Shown here piece after piece: positions 33,649-47,127 of a stretch of DNA of 64,000 nt (position 1 is its first letter; every line of letters begins with the position of its first letter). The stretch is from Gammaproteobacteria bacterium. GTDB lineage: Bacteria; Pseudomonadota; Gammaproteobacteria; Steroidobacterales; Steroidobacteraceae. The notes below the pieces were generated by a model. It was not told the origin of the DNA. It did not search any database and worked only from the letters and a program-made list of their open reading frames with translations. Where the stretch lies: assembly GCA_013289615.1 (NCBI GenBank), contig JABCZO010000022.1:1-64000 (forward strand), in the 5' to 3' direction. The translations under genes and the position numbers were made by a program.

Positions 33649-34449
33649 ATGCTGATCGAGCGCGTCTGGGCTGCCAACCGGGGCCGCAACTTTCATTATC
33701 TGATCGCCTGTCCGCAGACCTGCGAGGCGCTCGCGGTCGATCCGCTCAACGCCGAGGCCTGCCTGCGCCGCGCACGTGAACTGGGCTGGACCATCCGCCA
33801 GATCTTCAATACCCACGAGCATCCCGACCATACCGGCGGCAACGCCACGATGGTGGCGGCTACCGGCGCGCCGGTGCTGGCGCACGCGGCCGCGGCACAG
33901 CGAATCGGTGGGGTGACGCACCCTCTGAAGGACGGCGATACGGTACGCATCGGTCGATCGGTGCAGCTGCGCTGCCTCGATACCCCCGGCCACACGCGCG
34001 CGCACCTGTGCCTGTACGGTGAGGCCGCGGGCAACGAGGCGCCGGCACTGTTCTCCGGCGATACCCTGTTCAATGCCGGCGCCGGCAATTGCATTCATGG
34101 CGGCGACCCGCAGCTGCTGTATGACACCTTCGCGGGCTGCCTGGCGCGCCTGCCGGCCGCGACGCGCGTGTTTCCGGGACATGAATACCTGCTGCGCAAC
34201 CTCGACTTTACCCTTGACCGCGAGCCCTCGAACGCCGCGGCTGGTGCGATGCTGCAGCGCTGCGCCAGCCTCGCGGCCGAGGCCATGCCGGTCACGACGC
34301 TGGACCAGGAGCGCCAGTTCAACGTGTTCTTCCGGCTCGACAACCCCGAAGTCATCGCCGAACTGCGCCGCGTGCGCTCCGACTGGAACTCGGATCCGGG
34401 CCCGCGCGAGATATTCCTGGCGCTGCGCGAGCTGCGTAACCGCTGGTAG
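33649..34449 (+). CDS. gloB: Hydroxyacylglutathione hydrolase (glyoxalase II)
   Basis: 266-aa zinc hydrolase that releases D-lactate and glutathione from lactoylglutathione, completing methylglyoxal detoxification. The metal motif is NTHEHPDHTGG, with further ligands in DTPGHTRAHLCLYG, SGDTLFNAGAG and PGHEYLLRNLDF. The C-terminal HAGH helix region includes FNVFFRLDNPEVI and ends REIFLALRELRNRW. ATG 33649 follows GAGGGA at seven bases; the upstream frame is probably untranslated leader. Confidence 0.95.
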   Translation: MLIERVWAANRGRNFHYLIACPQTCEALAVDPLNAEACLRRARELGWTIRQIFNTHEHPDHTGGNATMVAATGAPVLAHAAAAQRIGGVTHPLKDGDTVRIGRSVQLRCLDTPGHTRAHLCLYGEAAGNEAPALFSGDTLFNAGAGNCIHGGDPQLLYDTFAGCLARLPAATRVFPGHEYLLRNLDFTLDREPSNAAAGAMLQRCASLAAEAMPVTTLDQERQFNVFFRLDNPEVIAELRRVRSDWNSDPGPREIFLALRELRNRW

Positions 34450-34518
34450 GCACCAGGCATTTCACCTGACTCGCGTGGAGTACGCCGGCCGGCTCCTGGG
34501 GTAGAATTCGCGCCCCCC

Positions 34519-37779
<3,261 letters not shown>

Positions 37780-37801
37780 CGGTGACGGAGCGCAAGCGCT
37801 G

Positions 37802-39169
37802 ATGAAGATCCTGATTCTGGGCGCCGGTCAGGTCGGCCGGACCGCGGCCTACCACCTGTCGCGTGAACCGGCCAACGAAGTCACCGTGGTCGACGCCAAC
37901 GAGGACATCCTGCGTGACCTGCAGGACCGGCTCGACATCCGCGCCGTAGCCGGCCACGCCTCCCACCCGACCGTGCTCGAGGCCGCCGGCATCGCCGACA
38001 CCGACGTGCTGGTCGCGCTGACCAGCAGCGATGAAGTCAATATCGTCGCCTGCGAAATTGCGCACGCGCTCTACCGCACGCCGACCAAGATTGCGCGCGT
38101 GCGCGCGCCCGAATACACCACGCGCACGCAGCTGTTCACCGAAGGGGCGCTCGCGGTCGATGTGTGGATTAGCCCGGAACAGCTGGTGACCGAATACATC
38201 GCGCGGCTGCTGTCCTATCCAGGCGCGCTGCAGGTGGTGGACTTCGCCGACGGCCGGGTGCAGCTGGTCGGCGTGCGTGCGCGGCGCGACGGCCCGCTGG
38301 TGGGACGCGAGCTGCGTACGCTTCGCGAACACCTGCCCGATACCGAGACCCGGGTGGCGGCTATCTATCGCAATGAGCGCCTGGTGCGCCCGTCCGGCGA
38401 CACCGTGATCGAGGAAAACGACGAGATCTTCTTTGTCGCCGCCTCGGACGATCTGCGCCGGGTGATGGCCGAGCTGCGCCGCAGCGAGGATCCGGTACGG
38501 CGCCTGGTGATCGCCGGCGGCGGCAATATCGGCTTCAGGCTCGCACGCACGCTCGAGAAGAGCAACCAGGTCAAGCTGATCGAGCGTGATGCGCGGCGGG
38601 CGCGCCGCATCTCCGAGCTGTTGGAGAACACCATCGTCCTGAACGGCGACGCCGCCGACGAGGAGCTGCTGGTCGAGGAGAACATCGACAGCGCCGATGT
38701 GTTCGCCGCGCTCACAAACTCCGAGGAAGCCAACGTGCTGTCGGCGATGCTGGCCAAGCGCCTCGGCGCCAAGCGGGTGATGGCGCTGATCAACCGGCCC
38801 TCATATGGCGAGCTGATGGAGAATCACAGCATCGACATCGTGATCTCGCCGCAGACCATCACCATCGGCTCGCTGCTGGCACACGTACGGCGCGGCGATG
38901 TGGTGCGCGTGCATTCGCTGCGCCGCGGTGCGGCCGAGGCGATCGAGGCCGTCGTACACGGCACCCAGGAGCGCTCGCAGGTGGTCGGCCGCCGGCTCGA
39001 GCAGATCAAGTTGCCTTCCGGGGCGAGCATCGTGGCGATCGTGCGCGGCGAAAACGTGATCATGGCGCATCACGACACCAAGTTCGAAACCGAGGATCAC
39101 GTGATCATTTTCCTCACCGATCGGCGGCATATCGACGCGGTCGAGCGGCTGTTCCAGACCGAAGCCTAG
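37802..39169 (+). CDS. trkA: Trk potassium transporter NAD-binding regulator TrkA
   Basis: 455-aa peripheral membrane protein that gates TrkH. Two RCK_N/TrkA_N Rossmann domains are visible: ILGAGQVGRTAAYHLSRE at residue 4 and VIAGGGNIGFRLARTLEKS near 238, each followed by a TrkA_C domain (VGVRARRDGPLVGRELRTL; VVGRRLEQIKLPSGASIVAI). NAD(H) or ATP binding controls K+ uptake. It starts 22 bp after uvrD and is 11 bp from trkH, so it may be co-transcribed with both. Confidence 0.96.
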   Translation: MKILILGAGQVGRTAAYHLSREPANEVTVVDANEDILRDLQDRLDIRAVAGHASHPTVLEAAGIADTDVLVALTSSDEVNIVACEIAHALYRTPTKIARVRAPEYTTRTQLFTEGALAVDVWISPEQLVTEYIARLLSYPGALQVVDFADGRVQLVGVRARRDGPLVGRELRTLREHLPDTETRVAAIYRNERLVRPSGDTVIEENDEIFFVAASDDLRRVMAELRRSEDPVRRLVIAGGGNIGFRLARTLEKSNQVKLIERDARRARRISELLENTIVLNGDAADEELLVEENIDSADVFAALTNSEEANVLSAMLAKRLGAKRVMALINRPSYGELMENHSIDIVISPQTITIGSLLAHVRRGDVVRVHSLRRGAAEAIEAVVHGTQERSQVVGRRLEQIKLPSGASIVAIVRGENVIMAHHDTKFETEDHVIIFLTDRRHIDAVERLFQTEA

Positions 39170-39180
39170 GCAGGCAGGCG

Positions 39181-40641
39181 GTGCGCTCGCTCCTCGGCGT
39201 GTTGAATATTTTCGGCTCATTGCTGACCTGGTTCGCACTGTATTTCGTGCTGCCGATCATCACCGCGCTGATTTACGGCGAGCTGGCGCCGCTGCGTGGC
39301 TTCATTGCCGGCGCCGGCATCGCGATCGTCGGCGGACTGCTGCTGCGGCTGGCGACGCAACGCCACCGCTACGACCTCAAGTCGCGCGATGCCTATCTAC
39401 TGGTGACCTCGACCGTGCTGCTGATCGCCGCGGTCGCGGCGGTACCGCTGCTGATCGATCTGCCGGCGCTGTCGTTCACCAAGGCCTATTTCGAGGCCAT
39501 GTCGGGACTGTCGACCACCGGCGCCACGGTCCTCTCCGGGCTCGATCGGCTGCCGCACAGCATCAATCTGTGGCGCCATGCGCTCAGCTGGCTCGGCGGC
39601 ATGGGCATCATCGTACTGGCGGTGGCGGTGCTGCCGCTGCTCGGGGTCGGCGGCATGCAGCTCTACCGTGCCGGTGCGCCAGGCACGGTCAAGGATGCCA
39701 AGCTGGCGCCGCGCATCACCGAGACCGCGAGGACCTTGTGGTTCGTCTACGCCGGCATGACCCTCGCCTGCGCACTGGCGCTGTGGGTGGCCGGTATGTC
39801 GCTGTTCGATGCGATCTGTCATGCCTTTTCGGTGATGTCGCTCGGCGCCTTCTCGACCCACGACGCCAGCATCGGCTATTTCGATTCGCCGATGATCGAA
39901 TTCGTGCTGATGATTTTCATGCTGGTCGCGGCGATGAATTTCGCGACCCATTTCATCGCCTTACGCAAGGGCGACTTCAAGGCCTACCGGCGCGACCCGG
40001 AGGCGCGCTGGATGCTGCTGCTGATCCTCGCCAGCTGCGTCGGCATTGCGGTATTCATCGACCTGAACGACGTCTATGCGACCCCGTTCCGCTCGCTGCG
40101 CTTTGCCGCCTTCAACGTGATATCGATTGCTACCACCAGCGGCTTTGTCACCGCCGACTATGGCAGCTGGCCGGTGTTCGCACCGATGTGGATGCTGTTC
40201 CTGAGCAGCCTGTGCGCCAATACCGGTTCCACCGGCGGCGGCATCAAGATGTTCCGTTCGCTGATCCTGATGAAACAGTCGCTGCGCGAGATGTTCACGC
40301 TGGTACACCCGCAGGCGGTCGCGCCACTGAAGGTTGCCGGTCAGGTGGTACCGAACGGCGTGGTGTATGCGGTGCTGGCGTTCATTTTTTTATATTTCAT
40401 CACCATCGTGGTGCTGGTGTTCGCACTGCTGATATCGGGCCTGGATTTCATCTCGGCATTCTCCGCCGTTGTCGCCTGCATCAACAATGTCGGTCCCGGG
40501 CTCAACCTGGTCGGACCGGGCAGCAATTATGCCGGCCTGAGCGACTTCCAGAGCTGGATCTGTATCGCCGCCATGTTCCTGGGACGCATCGAGATCATCA
40601 CCTTTGCGGTGCTGTTCACCCCGACGTTCTGGCGCAAGTAG
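39181..40641 (+). CDS. trkH: Trk/Ktr potassium channel subunit TrkH
   Basis: 486-aa membrane K+ channel-like protein with four pore repeats. The first selectivity region is SGLSTTGATVLSGLDRLPHS, then AFSVMSLGAFSTHDASIGYF, SIATTSGFVTADYGSWPVF and VACINNVGPGLNLVGPGSNY, each ending near a filter glycine. The loop LCANTGSTGGGIKMFRSLILMKQS is the intramembrane gate region. GTG start at 39181 just after trkA. Functions with the adjacent TrkA in low-affinity potassium uptake. Confidence 0.96.
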   Translation: MRSLLGVLNIFGSLLTWFALYFVLPIITALIYGELAPLRGFIAGAGIAIVGGLLLRLATQRHRYDLKSRDAYLLVTSTVLLIAAVAAVPLLIDLPALSFTKAYFEAMSGLSTTGATVLSGLDRLPHSINLWRHALSWLGGMGIIVLAVAVLPLLGVGGMQLYRAGAPGTVKDAKLAPRITETARTLWFVYAGMTLACALALWVAGMSLFDAICHAFSVMSLGAFSTHDASIGYFDSPMIEFVLMIFMLVAAMNFATHFIALRKGDFKAYRRDPEARWMLLLILASCVGIAVFIDLNDVYATPFRSLRFAAFNVISIATTSGFVTADYGSWPVFAPMWMLFLSSLCANTGSTGGGIKMFRSLILMKQSLREMFTLVHPQAVAPLKVAGQVVPNGVVYAVLAFIFLYFITIVVLVFALLISGLDFISAFSAVVACINNVGPGLNLVGPGSNYAGLSDFQSWICIAAMFLGRIEIITFAVLFTPTFWRK

Positions 40642-40691
40642 GCGCGCGGCGGGGGTGGCAGCGCTTGCTGAACGATGCCCGCCGCTTGCCT

Positions 40692-41120
40692 TCAGCTGTG
40701 GATGTACTGCTCGAGATCGGCAATGGTGCGCTGCTGTTCCTCGACCACCGCGCGCACCAGGTCGCCGATCGACAGCACGCCGATGACGCCTTTGTCATCA
40801 ACCACCGGCAGGTGGCGGATGCGGTTCTCGCTCATGATGCGCATGCAGTCGTGTACCGTCTGTTCGGCGCGCACCGTGAGCACCGGTGAGCTCATGATCT
40901 CGCGCACCGCGGTTTCGCTCGATGAGCGGCCCTTGAGGATGACCTTGCGCGCGTAGTCGCGTTCGGACACCACGCCCAGCAGCTGCTCACCCTGCATCAC
41001 CAGCAGCGCGCCGACGCCATGTTCCGCCATCAGCCGTATGGCCTCGAGGACCGGGGCATCCGGGGCGACGCTGTGGATGAGCCGTCCCTTGTGCTTAAGC
41101 AATTGAGATGCGATTGCCAT
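40692..41120 (-). CDS. CBS-domain pair protein
   Basis: 142-aa cytosolic protein made of two CBS domains (residues ~15-70 and ~80-135): GVGALLVMQGEQLLGVVSERDYARKV and CMRIMSENRIRHLPVVDDKGVIGVLSIGD. The tandem forms an adenosyl-nucleotide binding module that senses ATP/AMP, NADH or SAM. The start at ATG 41120 follows a near-perfect AAGGAGGTG site; the upstream frame has none. It is convergent with trkH and downstream of mnmG; the partner it regulates is unknown. Confidence 0.92.
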   Translation of the reverse strand: MAIASQLLKHKGRLIHSVAPDAPVLEAIRLMAEHGVGALLVMQGEQLLGVVSERDYARKVILKGRSSSETAVREIMSSPVLTVRAEQTVHDCMRIMSENRIRHLPVVDDKGVIGVLSIGDLVRAVVEEQQRTIADLEQYIHS

Positions 41121-41240
41121 GACACCTCCTTCACCGGCGATCCGTAGGGCGTCGATCTTAGCGCTATCCGTTCCGGGACGGCCAGCCACGCTATGACATC
41201 TTTCTACCCACTGTTGGATAGAAAGTGCCAGCTGTATCCA

Positions 41241-43145
41241 TCAGGCGACGCGTACTGCATGCCGGCGCAGATGCACCCGCAGGATCGATATCGCGGCCGG
41301 GGTAACTCCGGGCACCCGCGCGGCCTGGCCGAGTGTCGCCGGCCGCACGGCGGCCAGCTGCTGGCGCACCTCAGTGGACAGGCCGGCGAGCGAGGCGTAG
41401 TCGATGTCCTCGGGCAATGGCGTGTGTTCCTCGTGGCTCGAGCGCTCGATCTCCTGCGCGGCGCGCTCGATGTAGCCGGCATAGCTGGCGCGCACTTCCA
41501 GATCGCGCTGCACCTGCGGCGCCAGGCGATCGTCCGCTAGCGGCTGGATCGCAAGATCGGGGTCGAGTTCGGTCAGGGCCTGTAACCGGACTTGCGGCCG
41601 CCGCAGCAATTCGAACGCGCTGACATCGCGGGCCGGGGCGGCAGCGCCGAGCACGCGCTGTGCCCAGTCTGCCGGGATTTGGCCCGGCCTGAAGCGTCGC
41701 GACTGCAGCCGGGCGAGCTCGGAGGCGATCGCAGCCTGCTTGGCTTCGAACAGGCCCCAGCGCTCCTCGTCCACCAGGCCCAGCGCCCTGCCCCGCGGCG
41801 TCAGTCGGGCATCGGCGTTGTCCTCGCGCAGCAGCAGGCGATGCTCGGCGCGGCTGGTGAACATGCGGTACGGCTCACTGGTCCCGCGGGTCACCAGGTC
41901 ATCGACCAGCACCCCAAGGTACGCGTCGCTGCGAGCGGGCACCCAGGGGGCCGCCCCGCGCCGGCTCAGCGCGGCGTTGATGCCGGCAAGCAAACCCTGC
42001 GCAGCGGCTTCCTCGTAGCCGGTCGTGCCATTGATCTGGCCGCCGAAAAACAGACCCCTGACGCTCCTGGTCTCGAGCGAGGCCTTCAGGTCGCGCGGAT
42101 CGAAGTAGTCGTATTCGATCGCGTAGCCGGGGCGCGTCAGGTGCGCCCGCTCGAAACCGCGGATGCTGCGCACCAGCTCCTGCTGCACATCGAACGGCAG
42201 GCTGGTCGAGATGCCGTTCGGATAGACCTCGTGCGTGTCCAGGCCTTCCGGTTCGATGAACACCTGGTGCGAGGTCCGGTCGGCAAAGCGATGTACCTTG
42301 TCCTCGACCGACGGGCAGTAGCGCGGGCCCACCCCTTCGATTCGCCCGGCGAACATCGGCGAACGGTCGAAGGCGGCGCGGATGATCTGGTGCGTGCGCT
42401 CGTTGGTGTGCGTGATATGGCAGGGCAGCTGACGCGGATGCTCGCTGGCACGGCCGAGGAATGAGAACACCGGCAGCGGCTGATCGCTGTGCTGAACGGC
42501 CAGCGCGTGGTAGTCGATGCTGCGGCCATCGATGCGCGGCGGCGTGCCGGTCTTCAAGCGCCCGCAGCGTGGCGCGATCTCACGCAGCCGGCAAGCCAGG
42601 CGCAGCGAGGGCGGATCGCCGGCGCGGCCGCCGGCGTAGTTGTCGAGCCCGACATGGATGCGGCCGCTCAGGAAGGTGCCGACCGTCAGCACCACACTCG
42701 CGGCCTCAAAGGCGATCCCGGTCACCGTCACGACGCCGCGCACTCGCTCGCCCTCGATCGTGAGGTCGGCGACTTCCTGCTGGAACAGCCACAGGTTGGG
42801 CTGGTTCTCGAGCCGGCGGCGGATCGCCTGGCGGTACAGCGCCCGATCGGCCTGCGCGCGCGTGGCTTGCACCGCCGGACCCTTGCTCGCATTGAGCGTA
42901 CGAAATTGGATGCCGGCGACGTCCGCGGCGCGCGCCATCGCCCCGCCCAGCGCATCGATCTCGCGCACCAGGTGACCCTTGCCGATACCGCCGATCGCCG
43001 GATTGCAGCTCATTGCCCCGAGCGTCTCGATGCTGTGCGTGAGCAGCAGCGTCGCCTCCCCCATACGCGCAGCCGCCAGCGCAGCCTCGGTACCGGCATG
43101 ACCGCCACCGACAACGATGACATCGAAAGACTGGGCGTAATGCAT
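41241..43145 (-). CDS. mnmG: tRNA uridine-5-carboxymethylaminomethyl modification enzyme MnmG (GidA)
   Basis: 634-aa FAD-dependent enzyme that, with MnmE, installs (carboxymethyl)aminomethyl groups on wobble uridine 34 of several tRNAs. The FAD-binding start is [44 protein letters not shown] is the hallmark second motif, and the insertion/C-terminal helical domain ends [19 protein letters not shown]. The ATG at 43145 fits the family start [15 protein letters not shown]. The partner gene mnmE lies 237 bp upstream in the same direction. Confidence 0.97.
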   Translation of the reverse strand: MHYAQSFDVIVVGGGHAGTEAALAAARMGEATLLLTHSIETLGAMSCNPAIGGIGKGHLVREIDALGGAMARAADVAGIQFRTLNASKGPAVQATRAQADRALYRQAIRRRLENQPNLWLFQQEVADLTIEGERVRGVVTVTGIAFEAASVVLTVGTFLSGRIHVGLDNYAGGRAGDPPSLRLACRLREIAPRCGRLKTGTPPRIDGRSIDYHALAVQHSDQPLPVFSFLGRASEHPRQLPCHITHTNERTHQIIRAAFDRSPMFAGRIEGVGPRYCPSVEDKVHRFADRTSHQVFIEPEGLDTHEVYPNGISTSLPFDVQQELVRSIRGFERAHLTRPGYAIEYDYFDPRDLKASLETRSVRGLFFGGQINGTTGYEEAAAQGLLAGINAALSRRGAAPWVPARSDAYLGVLVDDLVTRGTSEPYRMFTSRAEHRLLLREDNADARLTPRGRALGLVDEERWGLFEAKQAAIASELARLQSRRFRPGQIPADWAQRVLGAAAPARDVSAFELLRRPQVRLQALTELDPDLAIQPLADDRLAPQVQRDLEVRASYAGYIERAAQEIERSSHEEHTPLPEDIDYASLAGLSTEVRQQLAAVRPATLGQAARVPGVTPAAISILRVHLRRHAVRVA

Positions 43146-43382
43146 GGGGCGCGAAGTGTGCGATTGAGTGCGTCGCTGTGCAAATGTTAGGTGAGATCGA
43201 GGATATTGTCTCAGTAGAGATAATTCCATGAGCTATTCATCAACTATTGTGTCATTAGCGATTTAATGGCGCATCTCTAGGCGCGCGCCTGCACCGGCTG
43301 GCCCAGTTCACTGAGCCGATGCCAGCACTTCGCCAGCTGCTGGCGGCGGCATTCACAATTGTCCCGGTCCAGCGTGTGGGAC
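43146..43382. other. AT-rich intergenic stretch between mnmE and mnmG
   Basis: The part at about 43186-43276 is conspicuously AT-rich for this genome and contains small inverted repeats (TGAGA/TCTCA, 43192-43213, and TCTC-AGTA-GAGA, 43209-43220). No DnaA box is visible, so it is unlikely to be the origin. It probably holds the mnmG promoter. On the minus strand 43280-43382 is an open frame rich in Cys and Arg (LDRDNCECRRQQLAKCWHR) without a standard start codon. Confidence 0.4.
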
Positions 43383-44750
43383 CTATTTGCCGATGCAGAA
43401 TCTGGCAAAGATGCGCCCCAGCAGCTCATCCGAGCTGTCGGCGCCGACGATCTCGCCGAGGGCCTGCTGTGCGCGCTTGAGCTCCTCGGCGAGTAGCTCC
43501 GGCGCGCTGCGTGTCGCCAGTTGCCCTGCCGCCTGCAGCAGATGCGCGTCAACCCGGGTCAGTGCTTCCAGGTGGCGCGCGCGCGCCGACAGCGCATCCG
43601 TGCCGCCGTGCTCGAATCCCATGCACGCCTTCAGATGCGTCGCCAGCGTGTCAAGACCCTCGCCGGTGAGGGCCGAGAGCCGGACGGTGGCGATGCCCGC
43701 AGGGGCCGGCTCGCAGGCAGCCGGCTCGCAGGCAGCAGCGCTCGACGCAGTCAGGTCGATCTTGTTGAACACCACCGTCACCGGTACCTCAGGTGGCAGC
43801 AGCGCGCGCTCCTCGAGATAGCCGGCCGCCGCCGGATCGGCGGCGGCATCGATCACGAACAGGATCCGGTCCGCGCCCGCCATCGCCGCGCGCGCACGGC
43901 GGATGCCTTCGGCTTCGATATCATCACCGGCGCTGCGCAGTCCGGCGGTGTCCAGCACGTGCAGCGGCATGCCGTCGAGCACAATGCGCTCGCGCAGCAG
44001 GTCGCGCGTGGTACCTGGCATTGTGGTCACGATCGCCGCGTCGTGGCCGGCCAGGCGGTTGAGCAGGCTCGACTTGCCGGCGTTCGGCCGGCCTGCGATC
44101 ACCACCGTCATGCCTTCAGTCAACAGCCGCCCTTGGCGGCTGGCGACGCGCAGCGCTGCAAGCTGTGCCGCGGCCTCTTCCAGCCGGACCCGCAGGCTGT
44201 CCTCCGACAGCACATCGATTTGTTCGTCGGCGAAATCAATGCCCGCCTCGACGTCGGCACGCAGCTCGCCAAGGATTTCGCTCAAAACCAGCACGCGACG
44301 GGAAAACTCACCCTCAAGTGAGCGGCGCGCCGCCCGGGCAGCCGCGTCGGAAGCCGCATCGATCAGATCGGCAACCGCCTCGGCCTGGGCCAGATCCAGC
44401 TTCCCGTTCAGGTAGGCGCGCTGAGTGAACTCACCCGGTTGCGCGCGGCGTGCGCCGAGCTCGAGCAGCCGTCGAATCAGGGCTTCGACCAGCACCGGGC
44501 CGCCGTGACCGTGCAGCTCGAGTACGTGTTCGCCGGTATAGGAGTGGGGTGCCGGGAAGTAGAGCGCCAGGCCGTCATCGATGACAGCGCCCGCGGCGGC
44601 GCGGAACTTCGCGGCGGTCGCGAATCGGGGCGGCGGCAGCTTGCCGAGCACGCTGACCCCGATCTGCGGCGTCGCCGGACCCGAGACGCGCACGATCGCG
44701 ATGCCGCCACGACCTGGCGGGGTCGCGGCCGCGACGATGGTGTCGCTCAC
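43383..44750 (-). CDS. mnmE: tRNA modification GTPase MnmE (TrmE)
   Basis: 455-aa K+-dependent GTPase partner of MnmG. The N-terminal formyl-THF-binding domain begins DTIVAAATPPGRGGIAIVRVSG; the helical domain surrounds the G domain with G1 AGRPNAGKSSLLN, G2/G3 GTTRDLL and DTAGLR, and G4 NKIDL. The C-terminus is FARFCIGK, with the conserved cysteine. GTG start at 44750 overlaps the yidC stop by four bases. The G domain carries a five-residue duplication (AACEP twice) just after the NKID motif. Confidence 0.97.
   Translation of the reverse strand: MSDTIVAAATPPGRGGIAIVRVSGPATPQIGVSVLGKLPPPRFATAAKFRAAAGAVIDDGLALYFPAPHSYTGEHVLELHGHGGPVLVEALIRRLLELGARRAQPGEFTQRAYLNGKLDLAQAEAVADLIDAASDAAARAARRSLEGEFSRRVLVLSEILGELRADVEAGIDFADEQIDVLSEDSLRVRLEEAAAQLAALRVASRQGRLLTEGMTVVIAGRPNAGKSSLLNRLAGHDAAIVTTMPGTTRDLLRERIVLDGMPLHVLDTAGLRSAGDDIEAEGIRRARAAMAGADRILFVIDAAADPAAAGYLEERALLPPEVPVTVVFNKIDLTASSAAACEPAACEPAPAGIATVRLSALTGEGLDTLATHLKACMGFEHGGTDALSARARHLEALTRVDAHLLQAAGQLATRSAPELLAEELKRAQQALGEIVGADSSDELLGRIFARFCIGK
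43705..43734. repeat. 15-bp in-frame tandem duplication in mnmE
   Basis: Two adjacent exact copies of GCCGGCTCGCAGGCA on the plus strand, encoding AACEP-AACEP in the loop between NKIDLTASS and the G5 region of MnmE. Perfect identity suggests a recent slippage event that keeps the frame and adds a second cysteine. Confidence 0.85.
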
Positions 44751-46492
44751 CGCCTGGCGCGGATCGCGGCCTCGATCCGACGGTTGATATTCCACTGCTG
44801 CAGGATCGACAGGACCGTGTTGGTGACCCAGTACAACACCAGGCCCGCCGGGAAGAACGCGAAGGTGACCGACATCGCCAGCGGCATCATCATGAAGATC
44901 TTCTGCTGCGCCGGATCGCCGACCTGCGGGTTGATCTTGTACTGGATGAACATGGCCGCGGCCATGATGGCCGGCAGCACGAACAATGGATCCTTGGCGG
45001 AAAGGTCGTTGATCCACAGCATGAACGGTGCCTGGCGCAGCTCGACGCTATCGCGCAGTACCCAGTAGAAGGCGAGAAACACCGGGATCTGGATCAGCAT
45101 CGGCAGGCAGCCGGCCACCGGATTGACCTTTTCGCGCTTATACAGCTCCATCATGCCGCGGTTGAGCTTCTCGCGATCATCCTTGTACGTCTCGCGCAGG
45201 AGAGTCAGTCGCGGTGCCAGTGCCTTCATTTTCGCCATCGAACGGCCGCTGGCCTCGGCGAGCGGATAGAACAGGAGCTTCAGCAGCATCGTGACGATGA
45301 TGATCGCGAAGCCCCAGTTGCCGACCAGCGAGTGCACGCGGTTGAGCAGCCAGAACAGCGGCGTGGCGATGATCCGTAGCGTGCCGTAATCGGCAACCAG
45401 GTCCAGATGCGACTGCGCGGCGTCGAGCTGCGACTGGATCTTCGGACCGGCGAACAAGGTCAGGTGGGTGCTGGCACTGGCCCCCGGCGGCACGACTTCG
45501 GTGGGTCCCTGGGCCTTGAGCAGGAATTCGTTGCCCTGGACCTGCAGCTGGTAGCGATAGGCGGCATCGGTCGGCGGGACGATCGCGACCACGAAATGGT
45601 GCTGTAACGCTGCCAGCCAGCCATTGCTGATCGACTGATCGAGCACCGCGTTCTTCTGGATATCGAGTTTCTGATATTTCAGCCCGTCGTAGATGGCCGG
45701 GCCCTTGAACGCGTAACTGTCGGGCCGGAAGTAGGATCGCTCCACCGGGGTGTTGAAGCGCAGGATCTGAGCATAGGACGCAAAGCTCCACGGGGCCGCG
45801 GTGCCGTTCTGGATCTGGTAGTCGAGCCCGATCTGGTATTGGCCGCGATGGAAAGTGAGCGTCTTGATGACGCTCACGCCATGGCCGTCGTTCCAGCTCA
45901 GCGGCAGCTTGATCTCGTCCTGACCAGGCGCCATTCGCAGCTCGTGCACCACGGCGCTGTAGAGCGCCTGGTGGGTCGGCGCGTTCTCGTCGTGCAGCGG
46001 CGCCAAACCGCTCTGCAGCACGAACAGCGAATCGGCGGCATCGCGGTTCAGTAGCCGCACCGGCACATCGGGCGTGTTCTTGGCAGCCGGATAGGCGAGC
46101 AGATCCACCCGCCGCAGCTCCCCGCCGGCCAGGCTGACCTCGGCGTCGAGCACATCGGTCAGTACGTGAATGCTGGGGGCTAGCGGCGACTCGGCCACCA
46201 GCGCCTGCGCGCTGCCGGCAACGGCGCCAGTGCTCGCGCCTGCGGCGGCCGCGGACGGCTGGCTGCCCGTCGGCAGGCTGCCAGTCGGCGAGGTGCTGGT
46301 CGGCGGGCTAGCCGCCGGCAGGGTGGCGGTCGGCACGGTGCTGTCGAGCGGCAGCGCTGGCGTCGCGTTGGCACCGACCGGCGCCGGCGGCAGCACGTCG
46401 ATGTAGTCATGCGACCACATCTGGTAATTCAGGAACAGCGCCATACCGAGCAGCGCCCACAGCGCCACCCGCAGATTAATGGTCGTGGGCAT
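44747..46492 (-). CDS. yidC: Membrane protein insertase YidC
   Basis: 581-aa inner-membrane insertase (Oxa1 family), acting alone or with SecYEG. N-terminal anchor [20 protein letters not shown]; a Pro/Ser/Thr-rich periplasmic linker ([17 protein letters not shown]); the large periplasmic beta-domain; then the five-helix insertase core with [40 protein letters not shown] and [19 protein letters not shown]. The hydrophilic-groove arginine appears in the first core helix region. ATG 46492; its start overlaps the end of yidD. Confidence 0.97.
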   Translation of the reverse strand: MPTTINLRVALWALLGMALFLNYQMWSHDYIDVLPPAPVGANATPALPLDSTVPTATLPAASPPTSTSPTGSLPTGSQPSAAAAGASTGAVAGSAQALVAESPLAPSIHVLTDVLDAEVSLAGGELRRVDLLAYPAAKNTPDVPVRLLNRDAADSLFVLQSGLAPLHDENAPTHQALYSAVVHELRMAPGQDEIKLPLSWNDGHGVSVIKTLTFHRGQYQIGLDYQIQNGTAAPWSFASYAQILRFNTPVERSYFRPDSYAFKGPAIYDGLKYQKLDIQKNAVLDQSISNGWLAALQHHFVVAIVPPTDAAYRYQLQVQGNEFLLKAQGPTEVVPPGASASTHLTLFAGPKIQSQLDAAQSHLDLVADYGTLRIIATPLFWLLNRVHSLVGNWGFAIIIVTMLLKLLFYPLAEASGRSMAKMKALAPRLTLLRETYKDDREKLNRGMMELYKREKVNPVAGCLPMLIQIPVFLAFYWVLRDSVELRQAPFMLWINDLSAKDPLFVLPAIMAAAMFIQYKINPQVGDPAQQKIFMMMPLAMSVTFAFFPAGLVLYWVTNTVLSILQQWNINRRIEAAIRARR

Positions 46493-46733
46493 GGCCGGCC
46501 TGGTCGGTAACGCAGTGAGCGGCGGCAGGCACCGGATCGTAACCACCGGGATGAAAGGGGTGGCAGCGCGACAGGCGCCGGATCGCCAGCCAGCCGCCGC
46601 GCAGGCTGCCGTGCCTTTCCACCGCCTCGAGCGCGTACTGCGAACACGACGGGTAAAAGCGGCAGCGCGCTCCGAGCAACGGGCTGATCGCGAGCTGGTA
46701 GGCGCGGATCAGGACGCGGAGGAGGTGGCGCAT
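46476..46733 (-). CDS. yidD: Membrane protein insertion efficiency factor YidD
   Basis: 85-aa small membrane-associated protein that aids YidC-dependent insertion. The family signature is complete: [20 protein letters not shown] followed by [12 protein letters not shown] and [18 protein letters not shown], with the three conserved cysteines. ATG 46733 lies inside the end of rnpA and the gene's end overlaps the yidC start, giving a tightly coupled rnpA-yidD-yidC block. Confidence 0.95.
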   Translation of the reverse strand: MRHLLRVLIRAYQLAISPLLGARCRFYPSCSQYALEAVERHGSLRGGWLAIRRLSRCHPFHPGGYDPVPAAAHCVTDQAGHAHDH

Positions 46734-47107
46734 GTCGAGGCTAGCTTTTGCCAAAGTTTTTCCAGGGCCGCACGCAGGCGGGCGTTGTCCGCACTCAGCA
46801 CACCCGCACGCGCGCCGATCACGATGTCGAGCGGAGGCAGGTTGACTTGATGCACACGAAAACTCTCCCTGATCACACGCCGCAGTCGATTACGGTCGAC
46901 CGCGCGGCGCAGGATTCGTGCGGCGATCGACATGCCGAGCCGGGCACCGGTCAAGCCATTGGCCTGCGCATTGACGGTAAAGAACTCGTTACCGAGCCGC
47001 TTGCCGGCCGCATAGACCTGCTTGAATTCGGCCGGCCGCCGCATGCGGCGCTCGCGCGGCAGCCTCAGACGGGGAGCGGCGACGGATCGCGTGGGCGCGG
47101 CTGACAT
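46709..47107 (-). CDS. rnpA: Ribonuclease P protein component
   Basis: 132-aa basic protein subunit of RNase P, which helps the RNA subunit cleave tRNA 5' leaders. It starts near MSAAPTRS, has the substrate-binding cleft strand [34 protein letters not shown] and the RNR signature [18 protein letters not shown] 47107 is preferred to the GTG three bases upstream. It follows rpmH by 20 bp, the universal rpmH-rnpA pairing. Confidence 0.96.
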   Translation of the reverse strand: MSAAPTRSVAAPRLRLPRERRMRRPAEFKQVYAAGKRLGNEFFTVNAQANGLTGARLGMSIAARILRRAVDRNRLRRVIRESFRVHQVNLPPLDIVIGARAGVLSADNARLRAALEKLWQKLASTCATSSAS

Positions 47108-47127
47108 CACCGCAGCGGCCCCTGCAT

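Noticed and set aside
39095-39112. Palindrome GATCACGTGATC in trkA as a third parS
   Set aside because: Only the central TCACGTGA matches; the outer parS bases are absent. A similar palindrome at about 37040 in uvrD fails for the same reason.
43277-43552. Open frame on the minus strand through the end of mnmE
   Set aside because: It is mostly a shadow of mnmE in another frame and has no ribosome site; only its last part lies in intergenic DNA.
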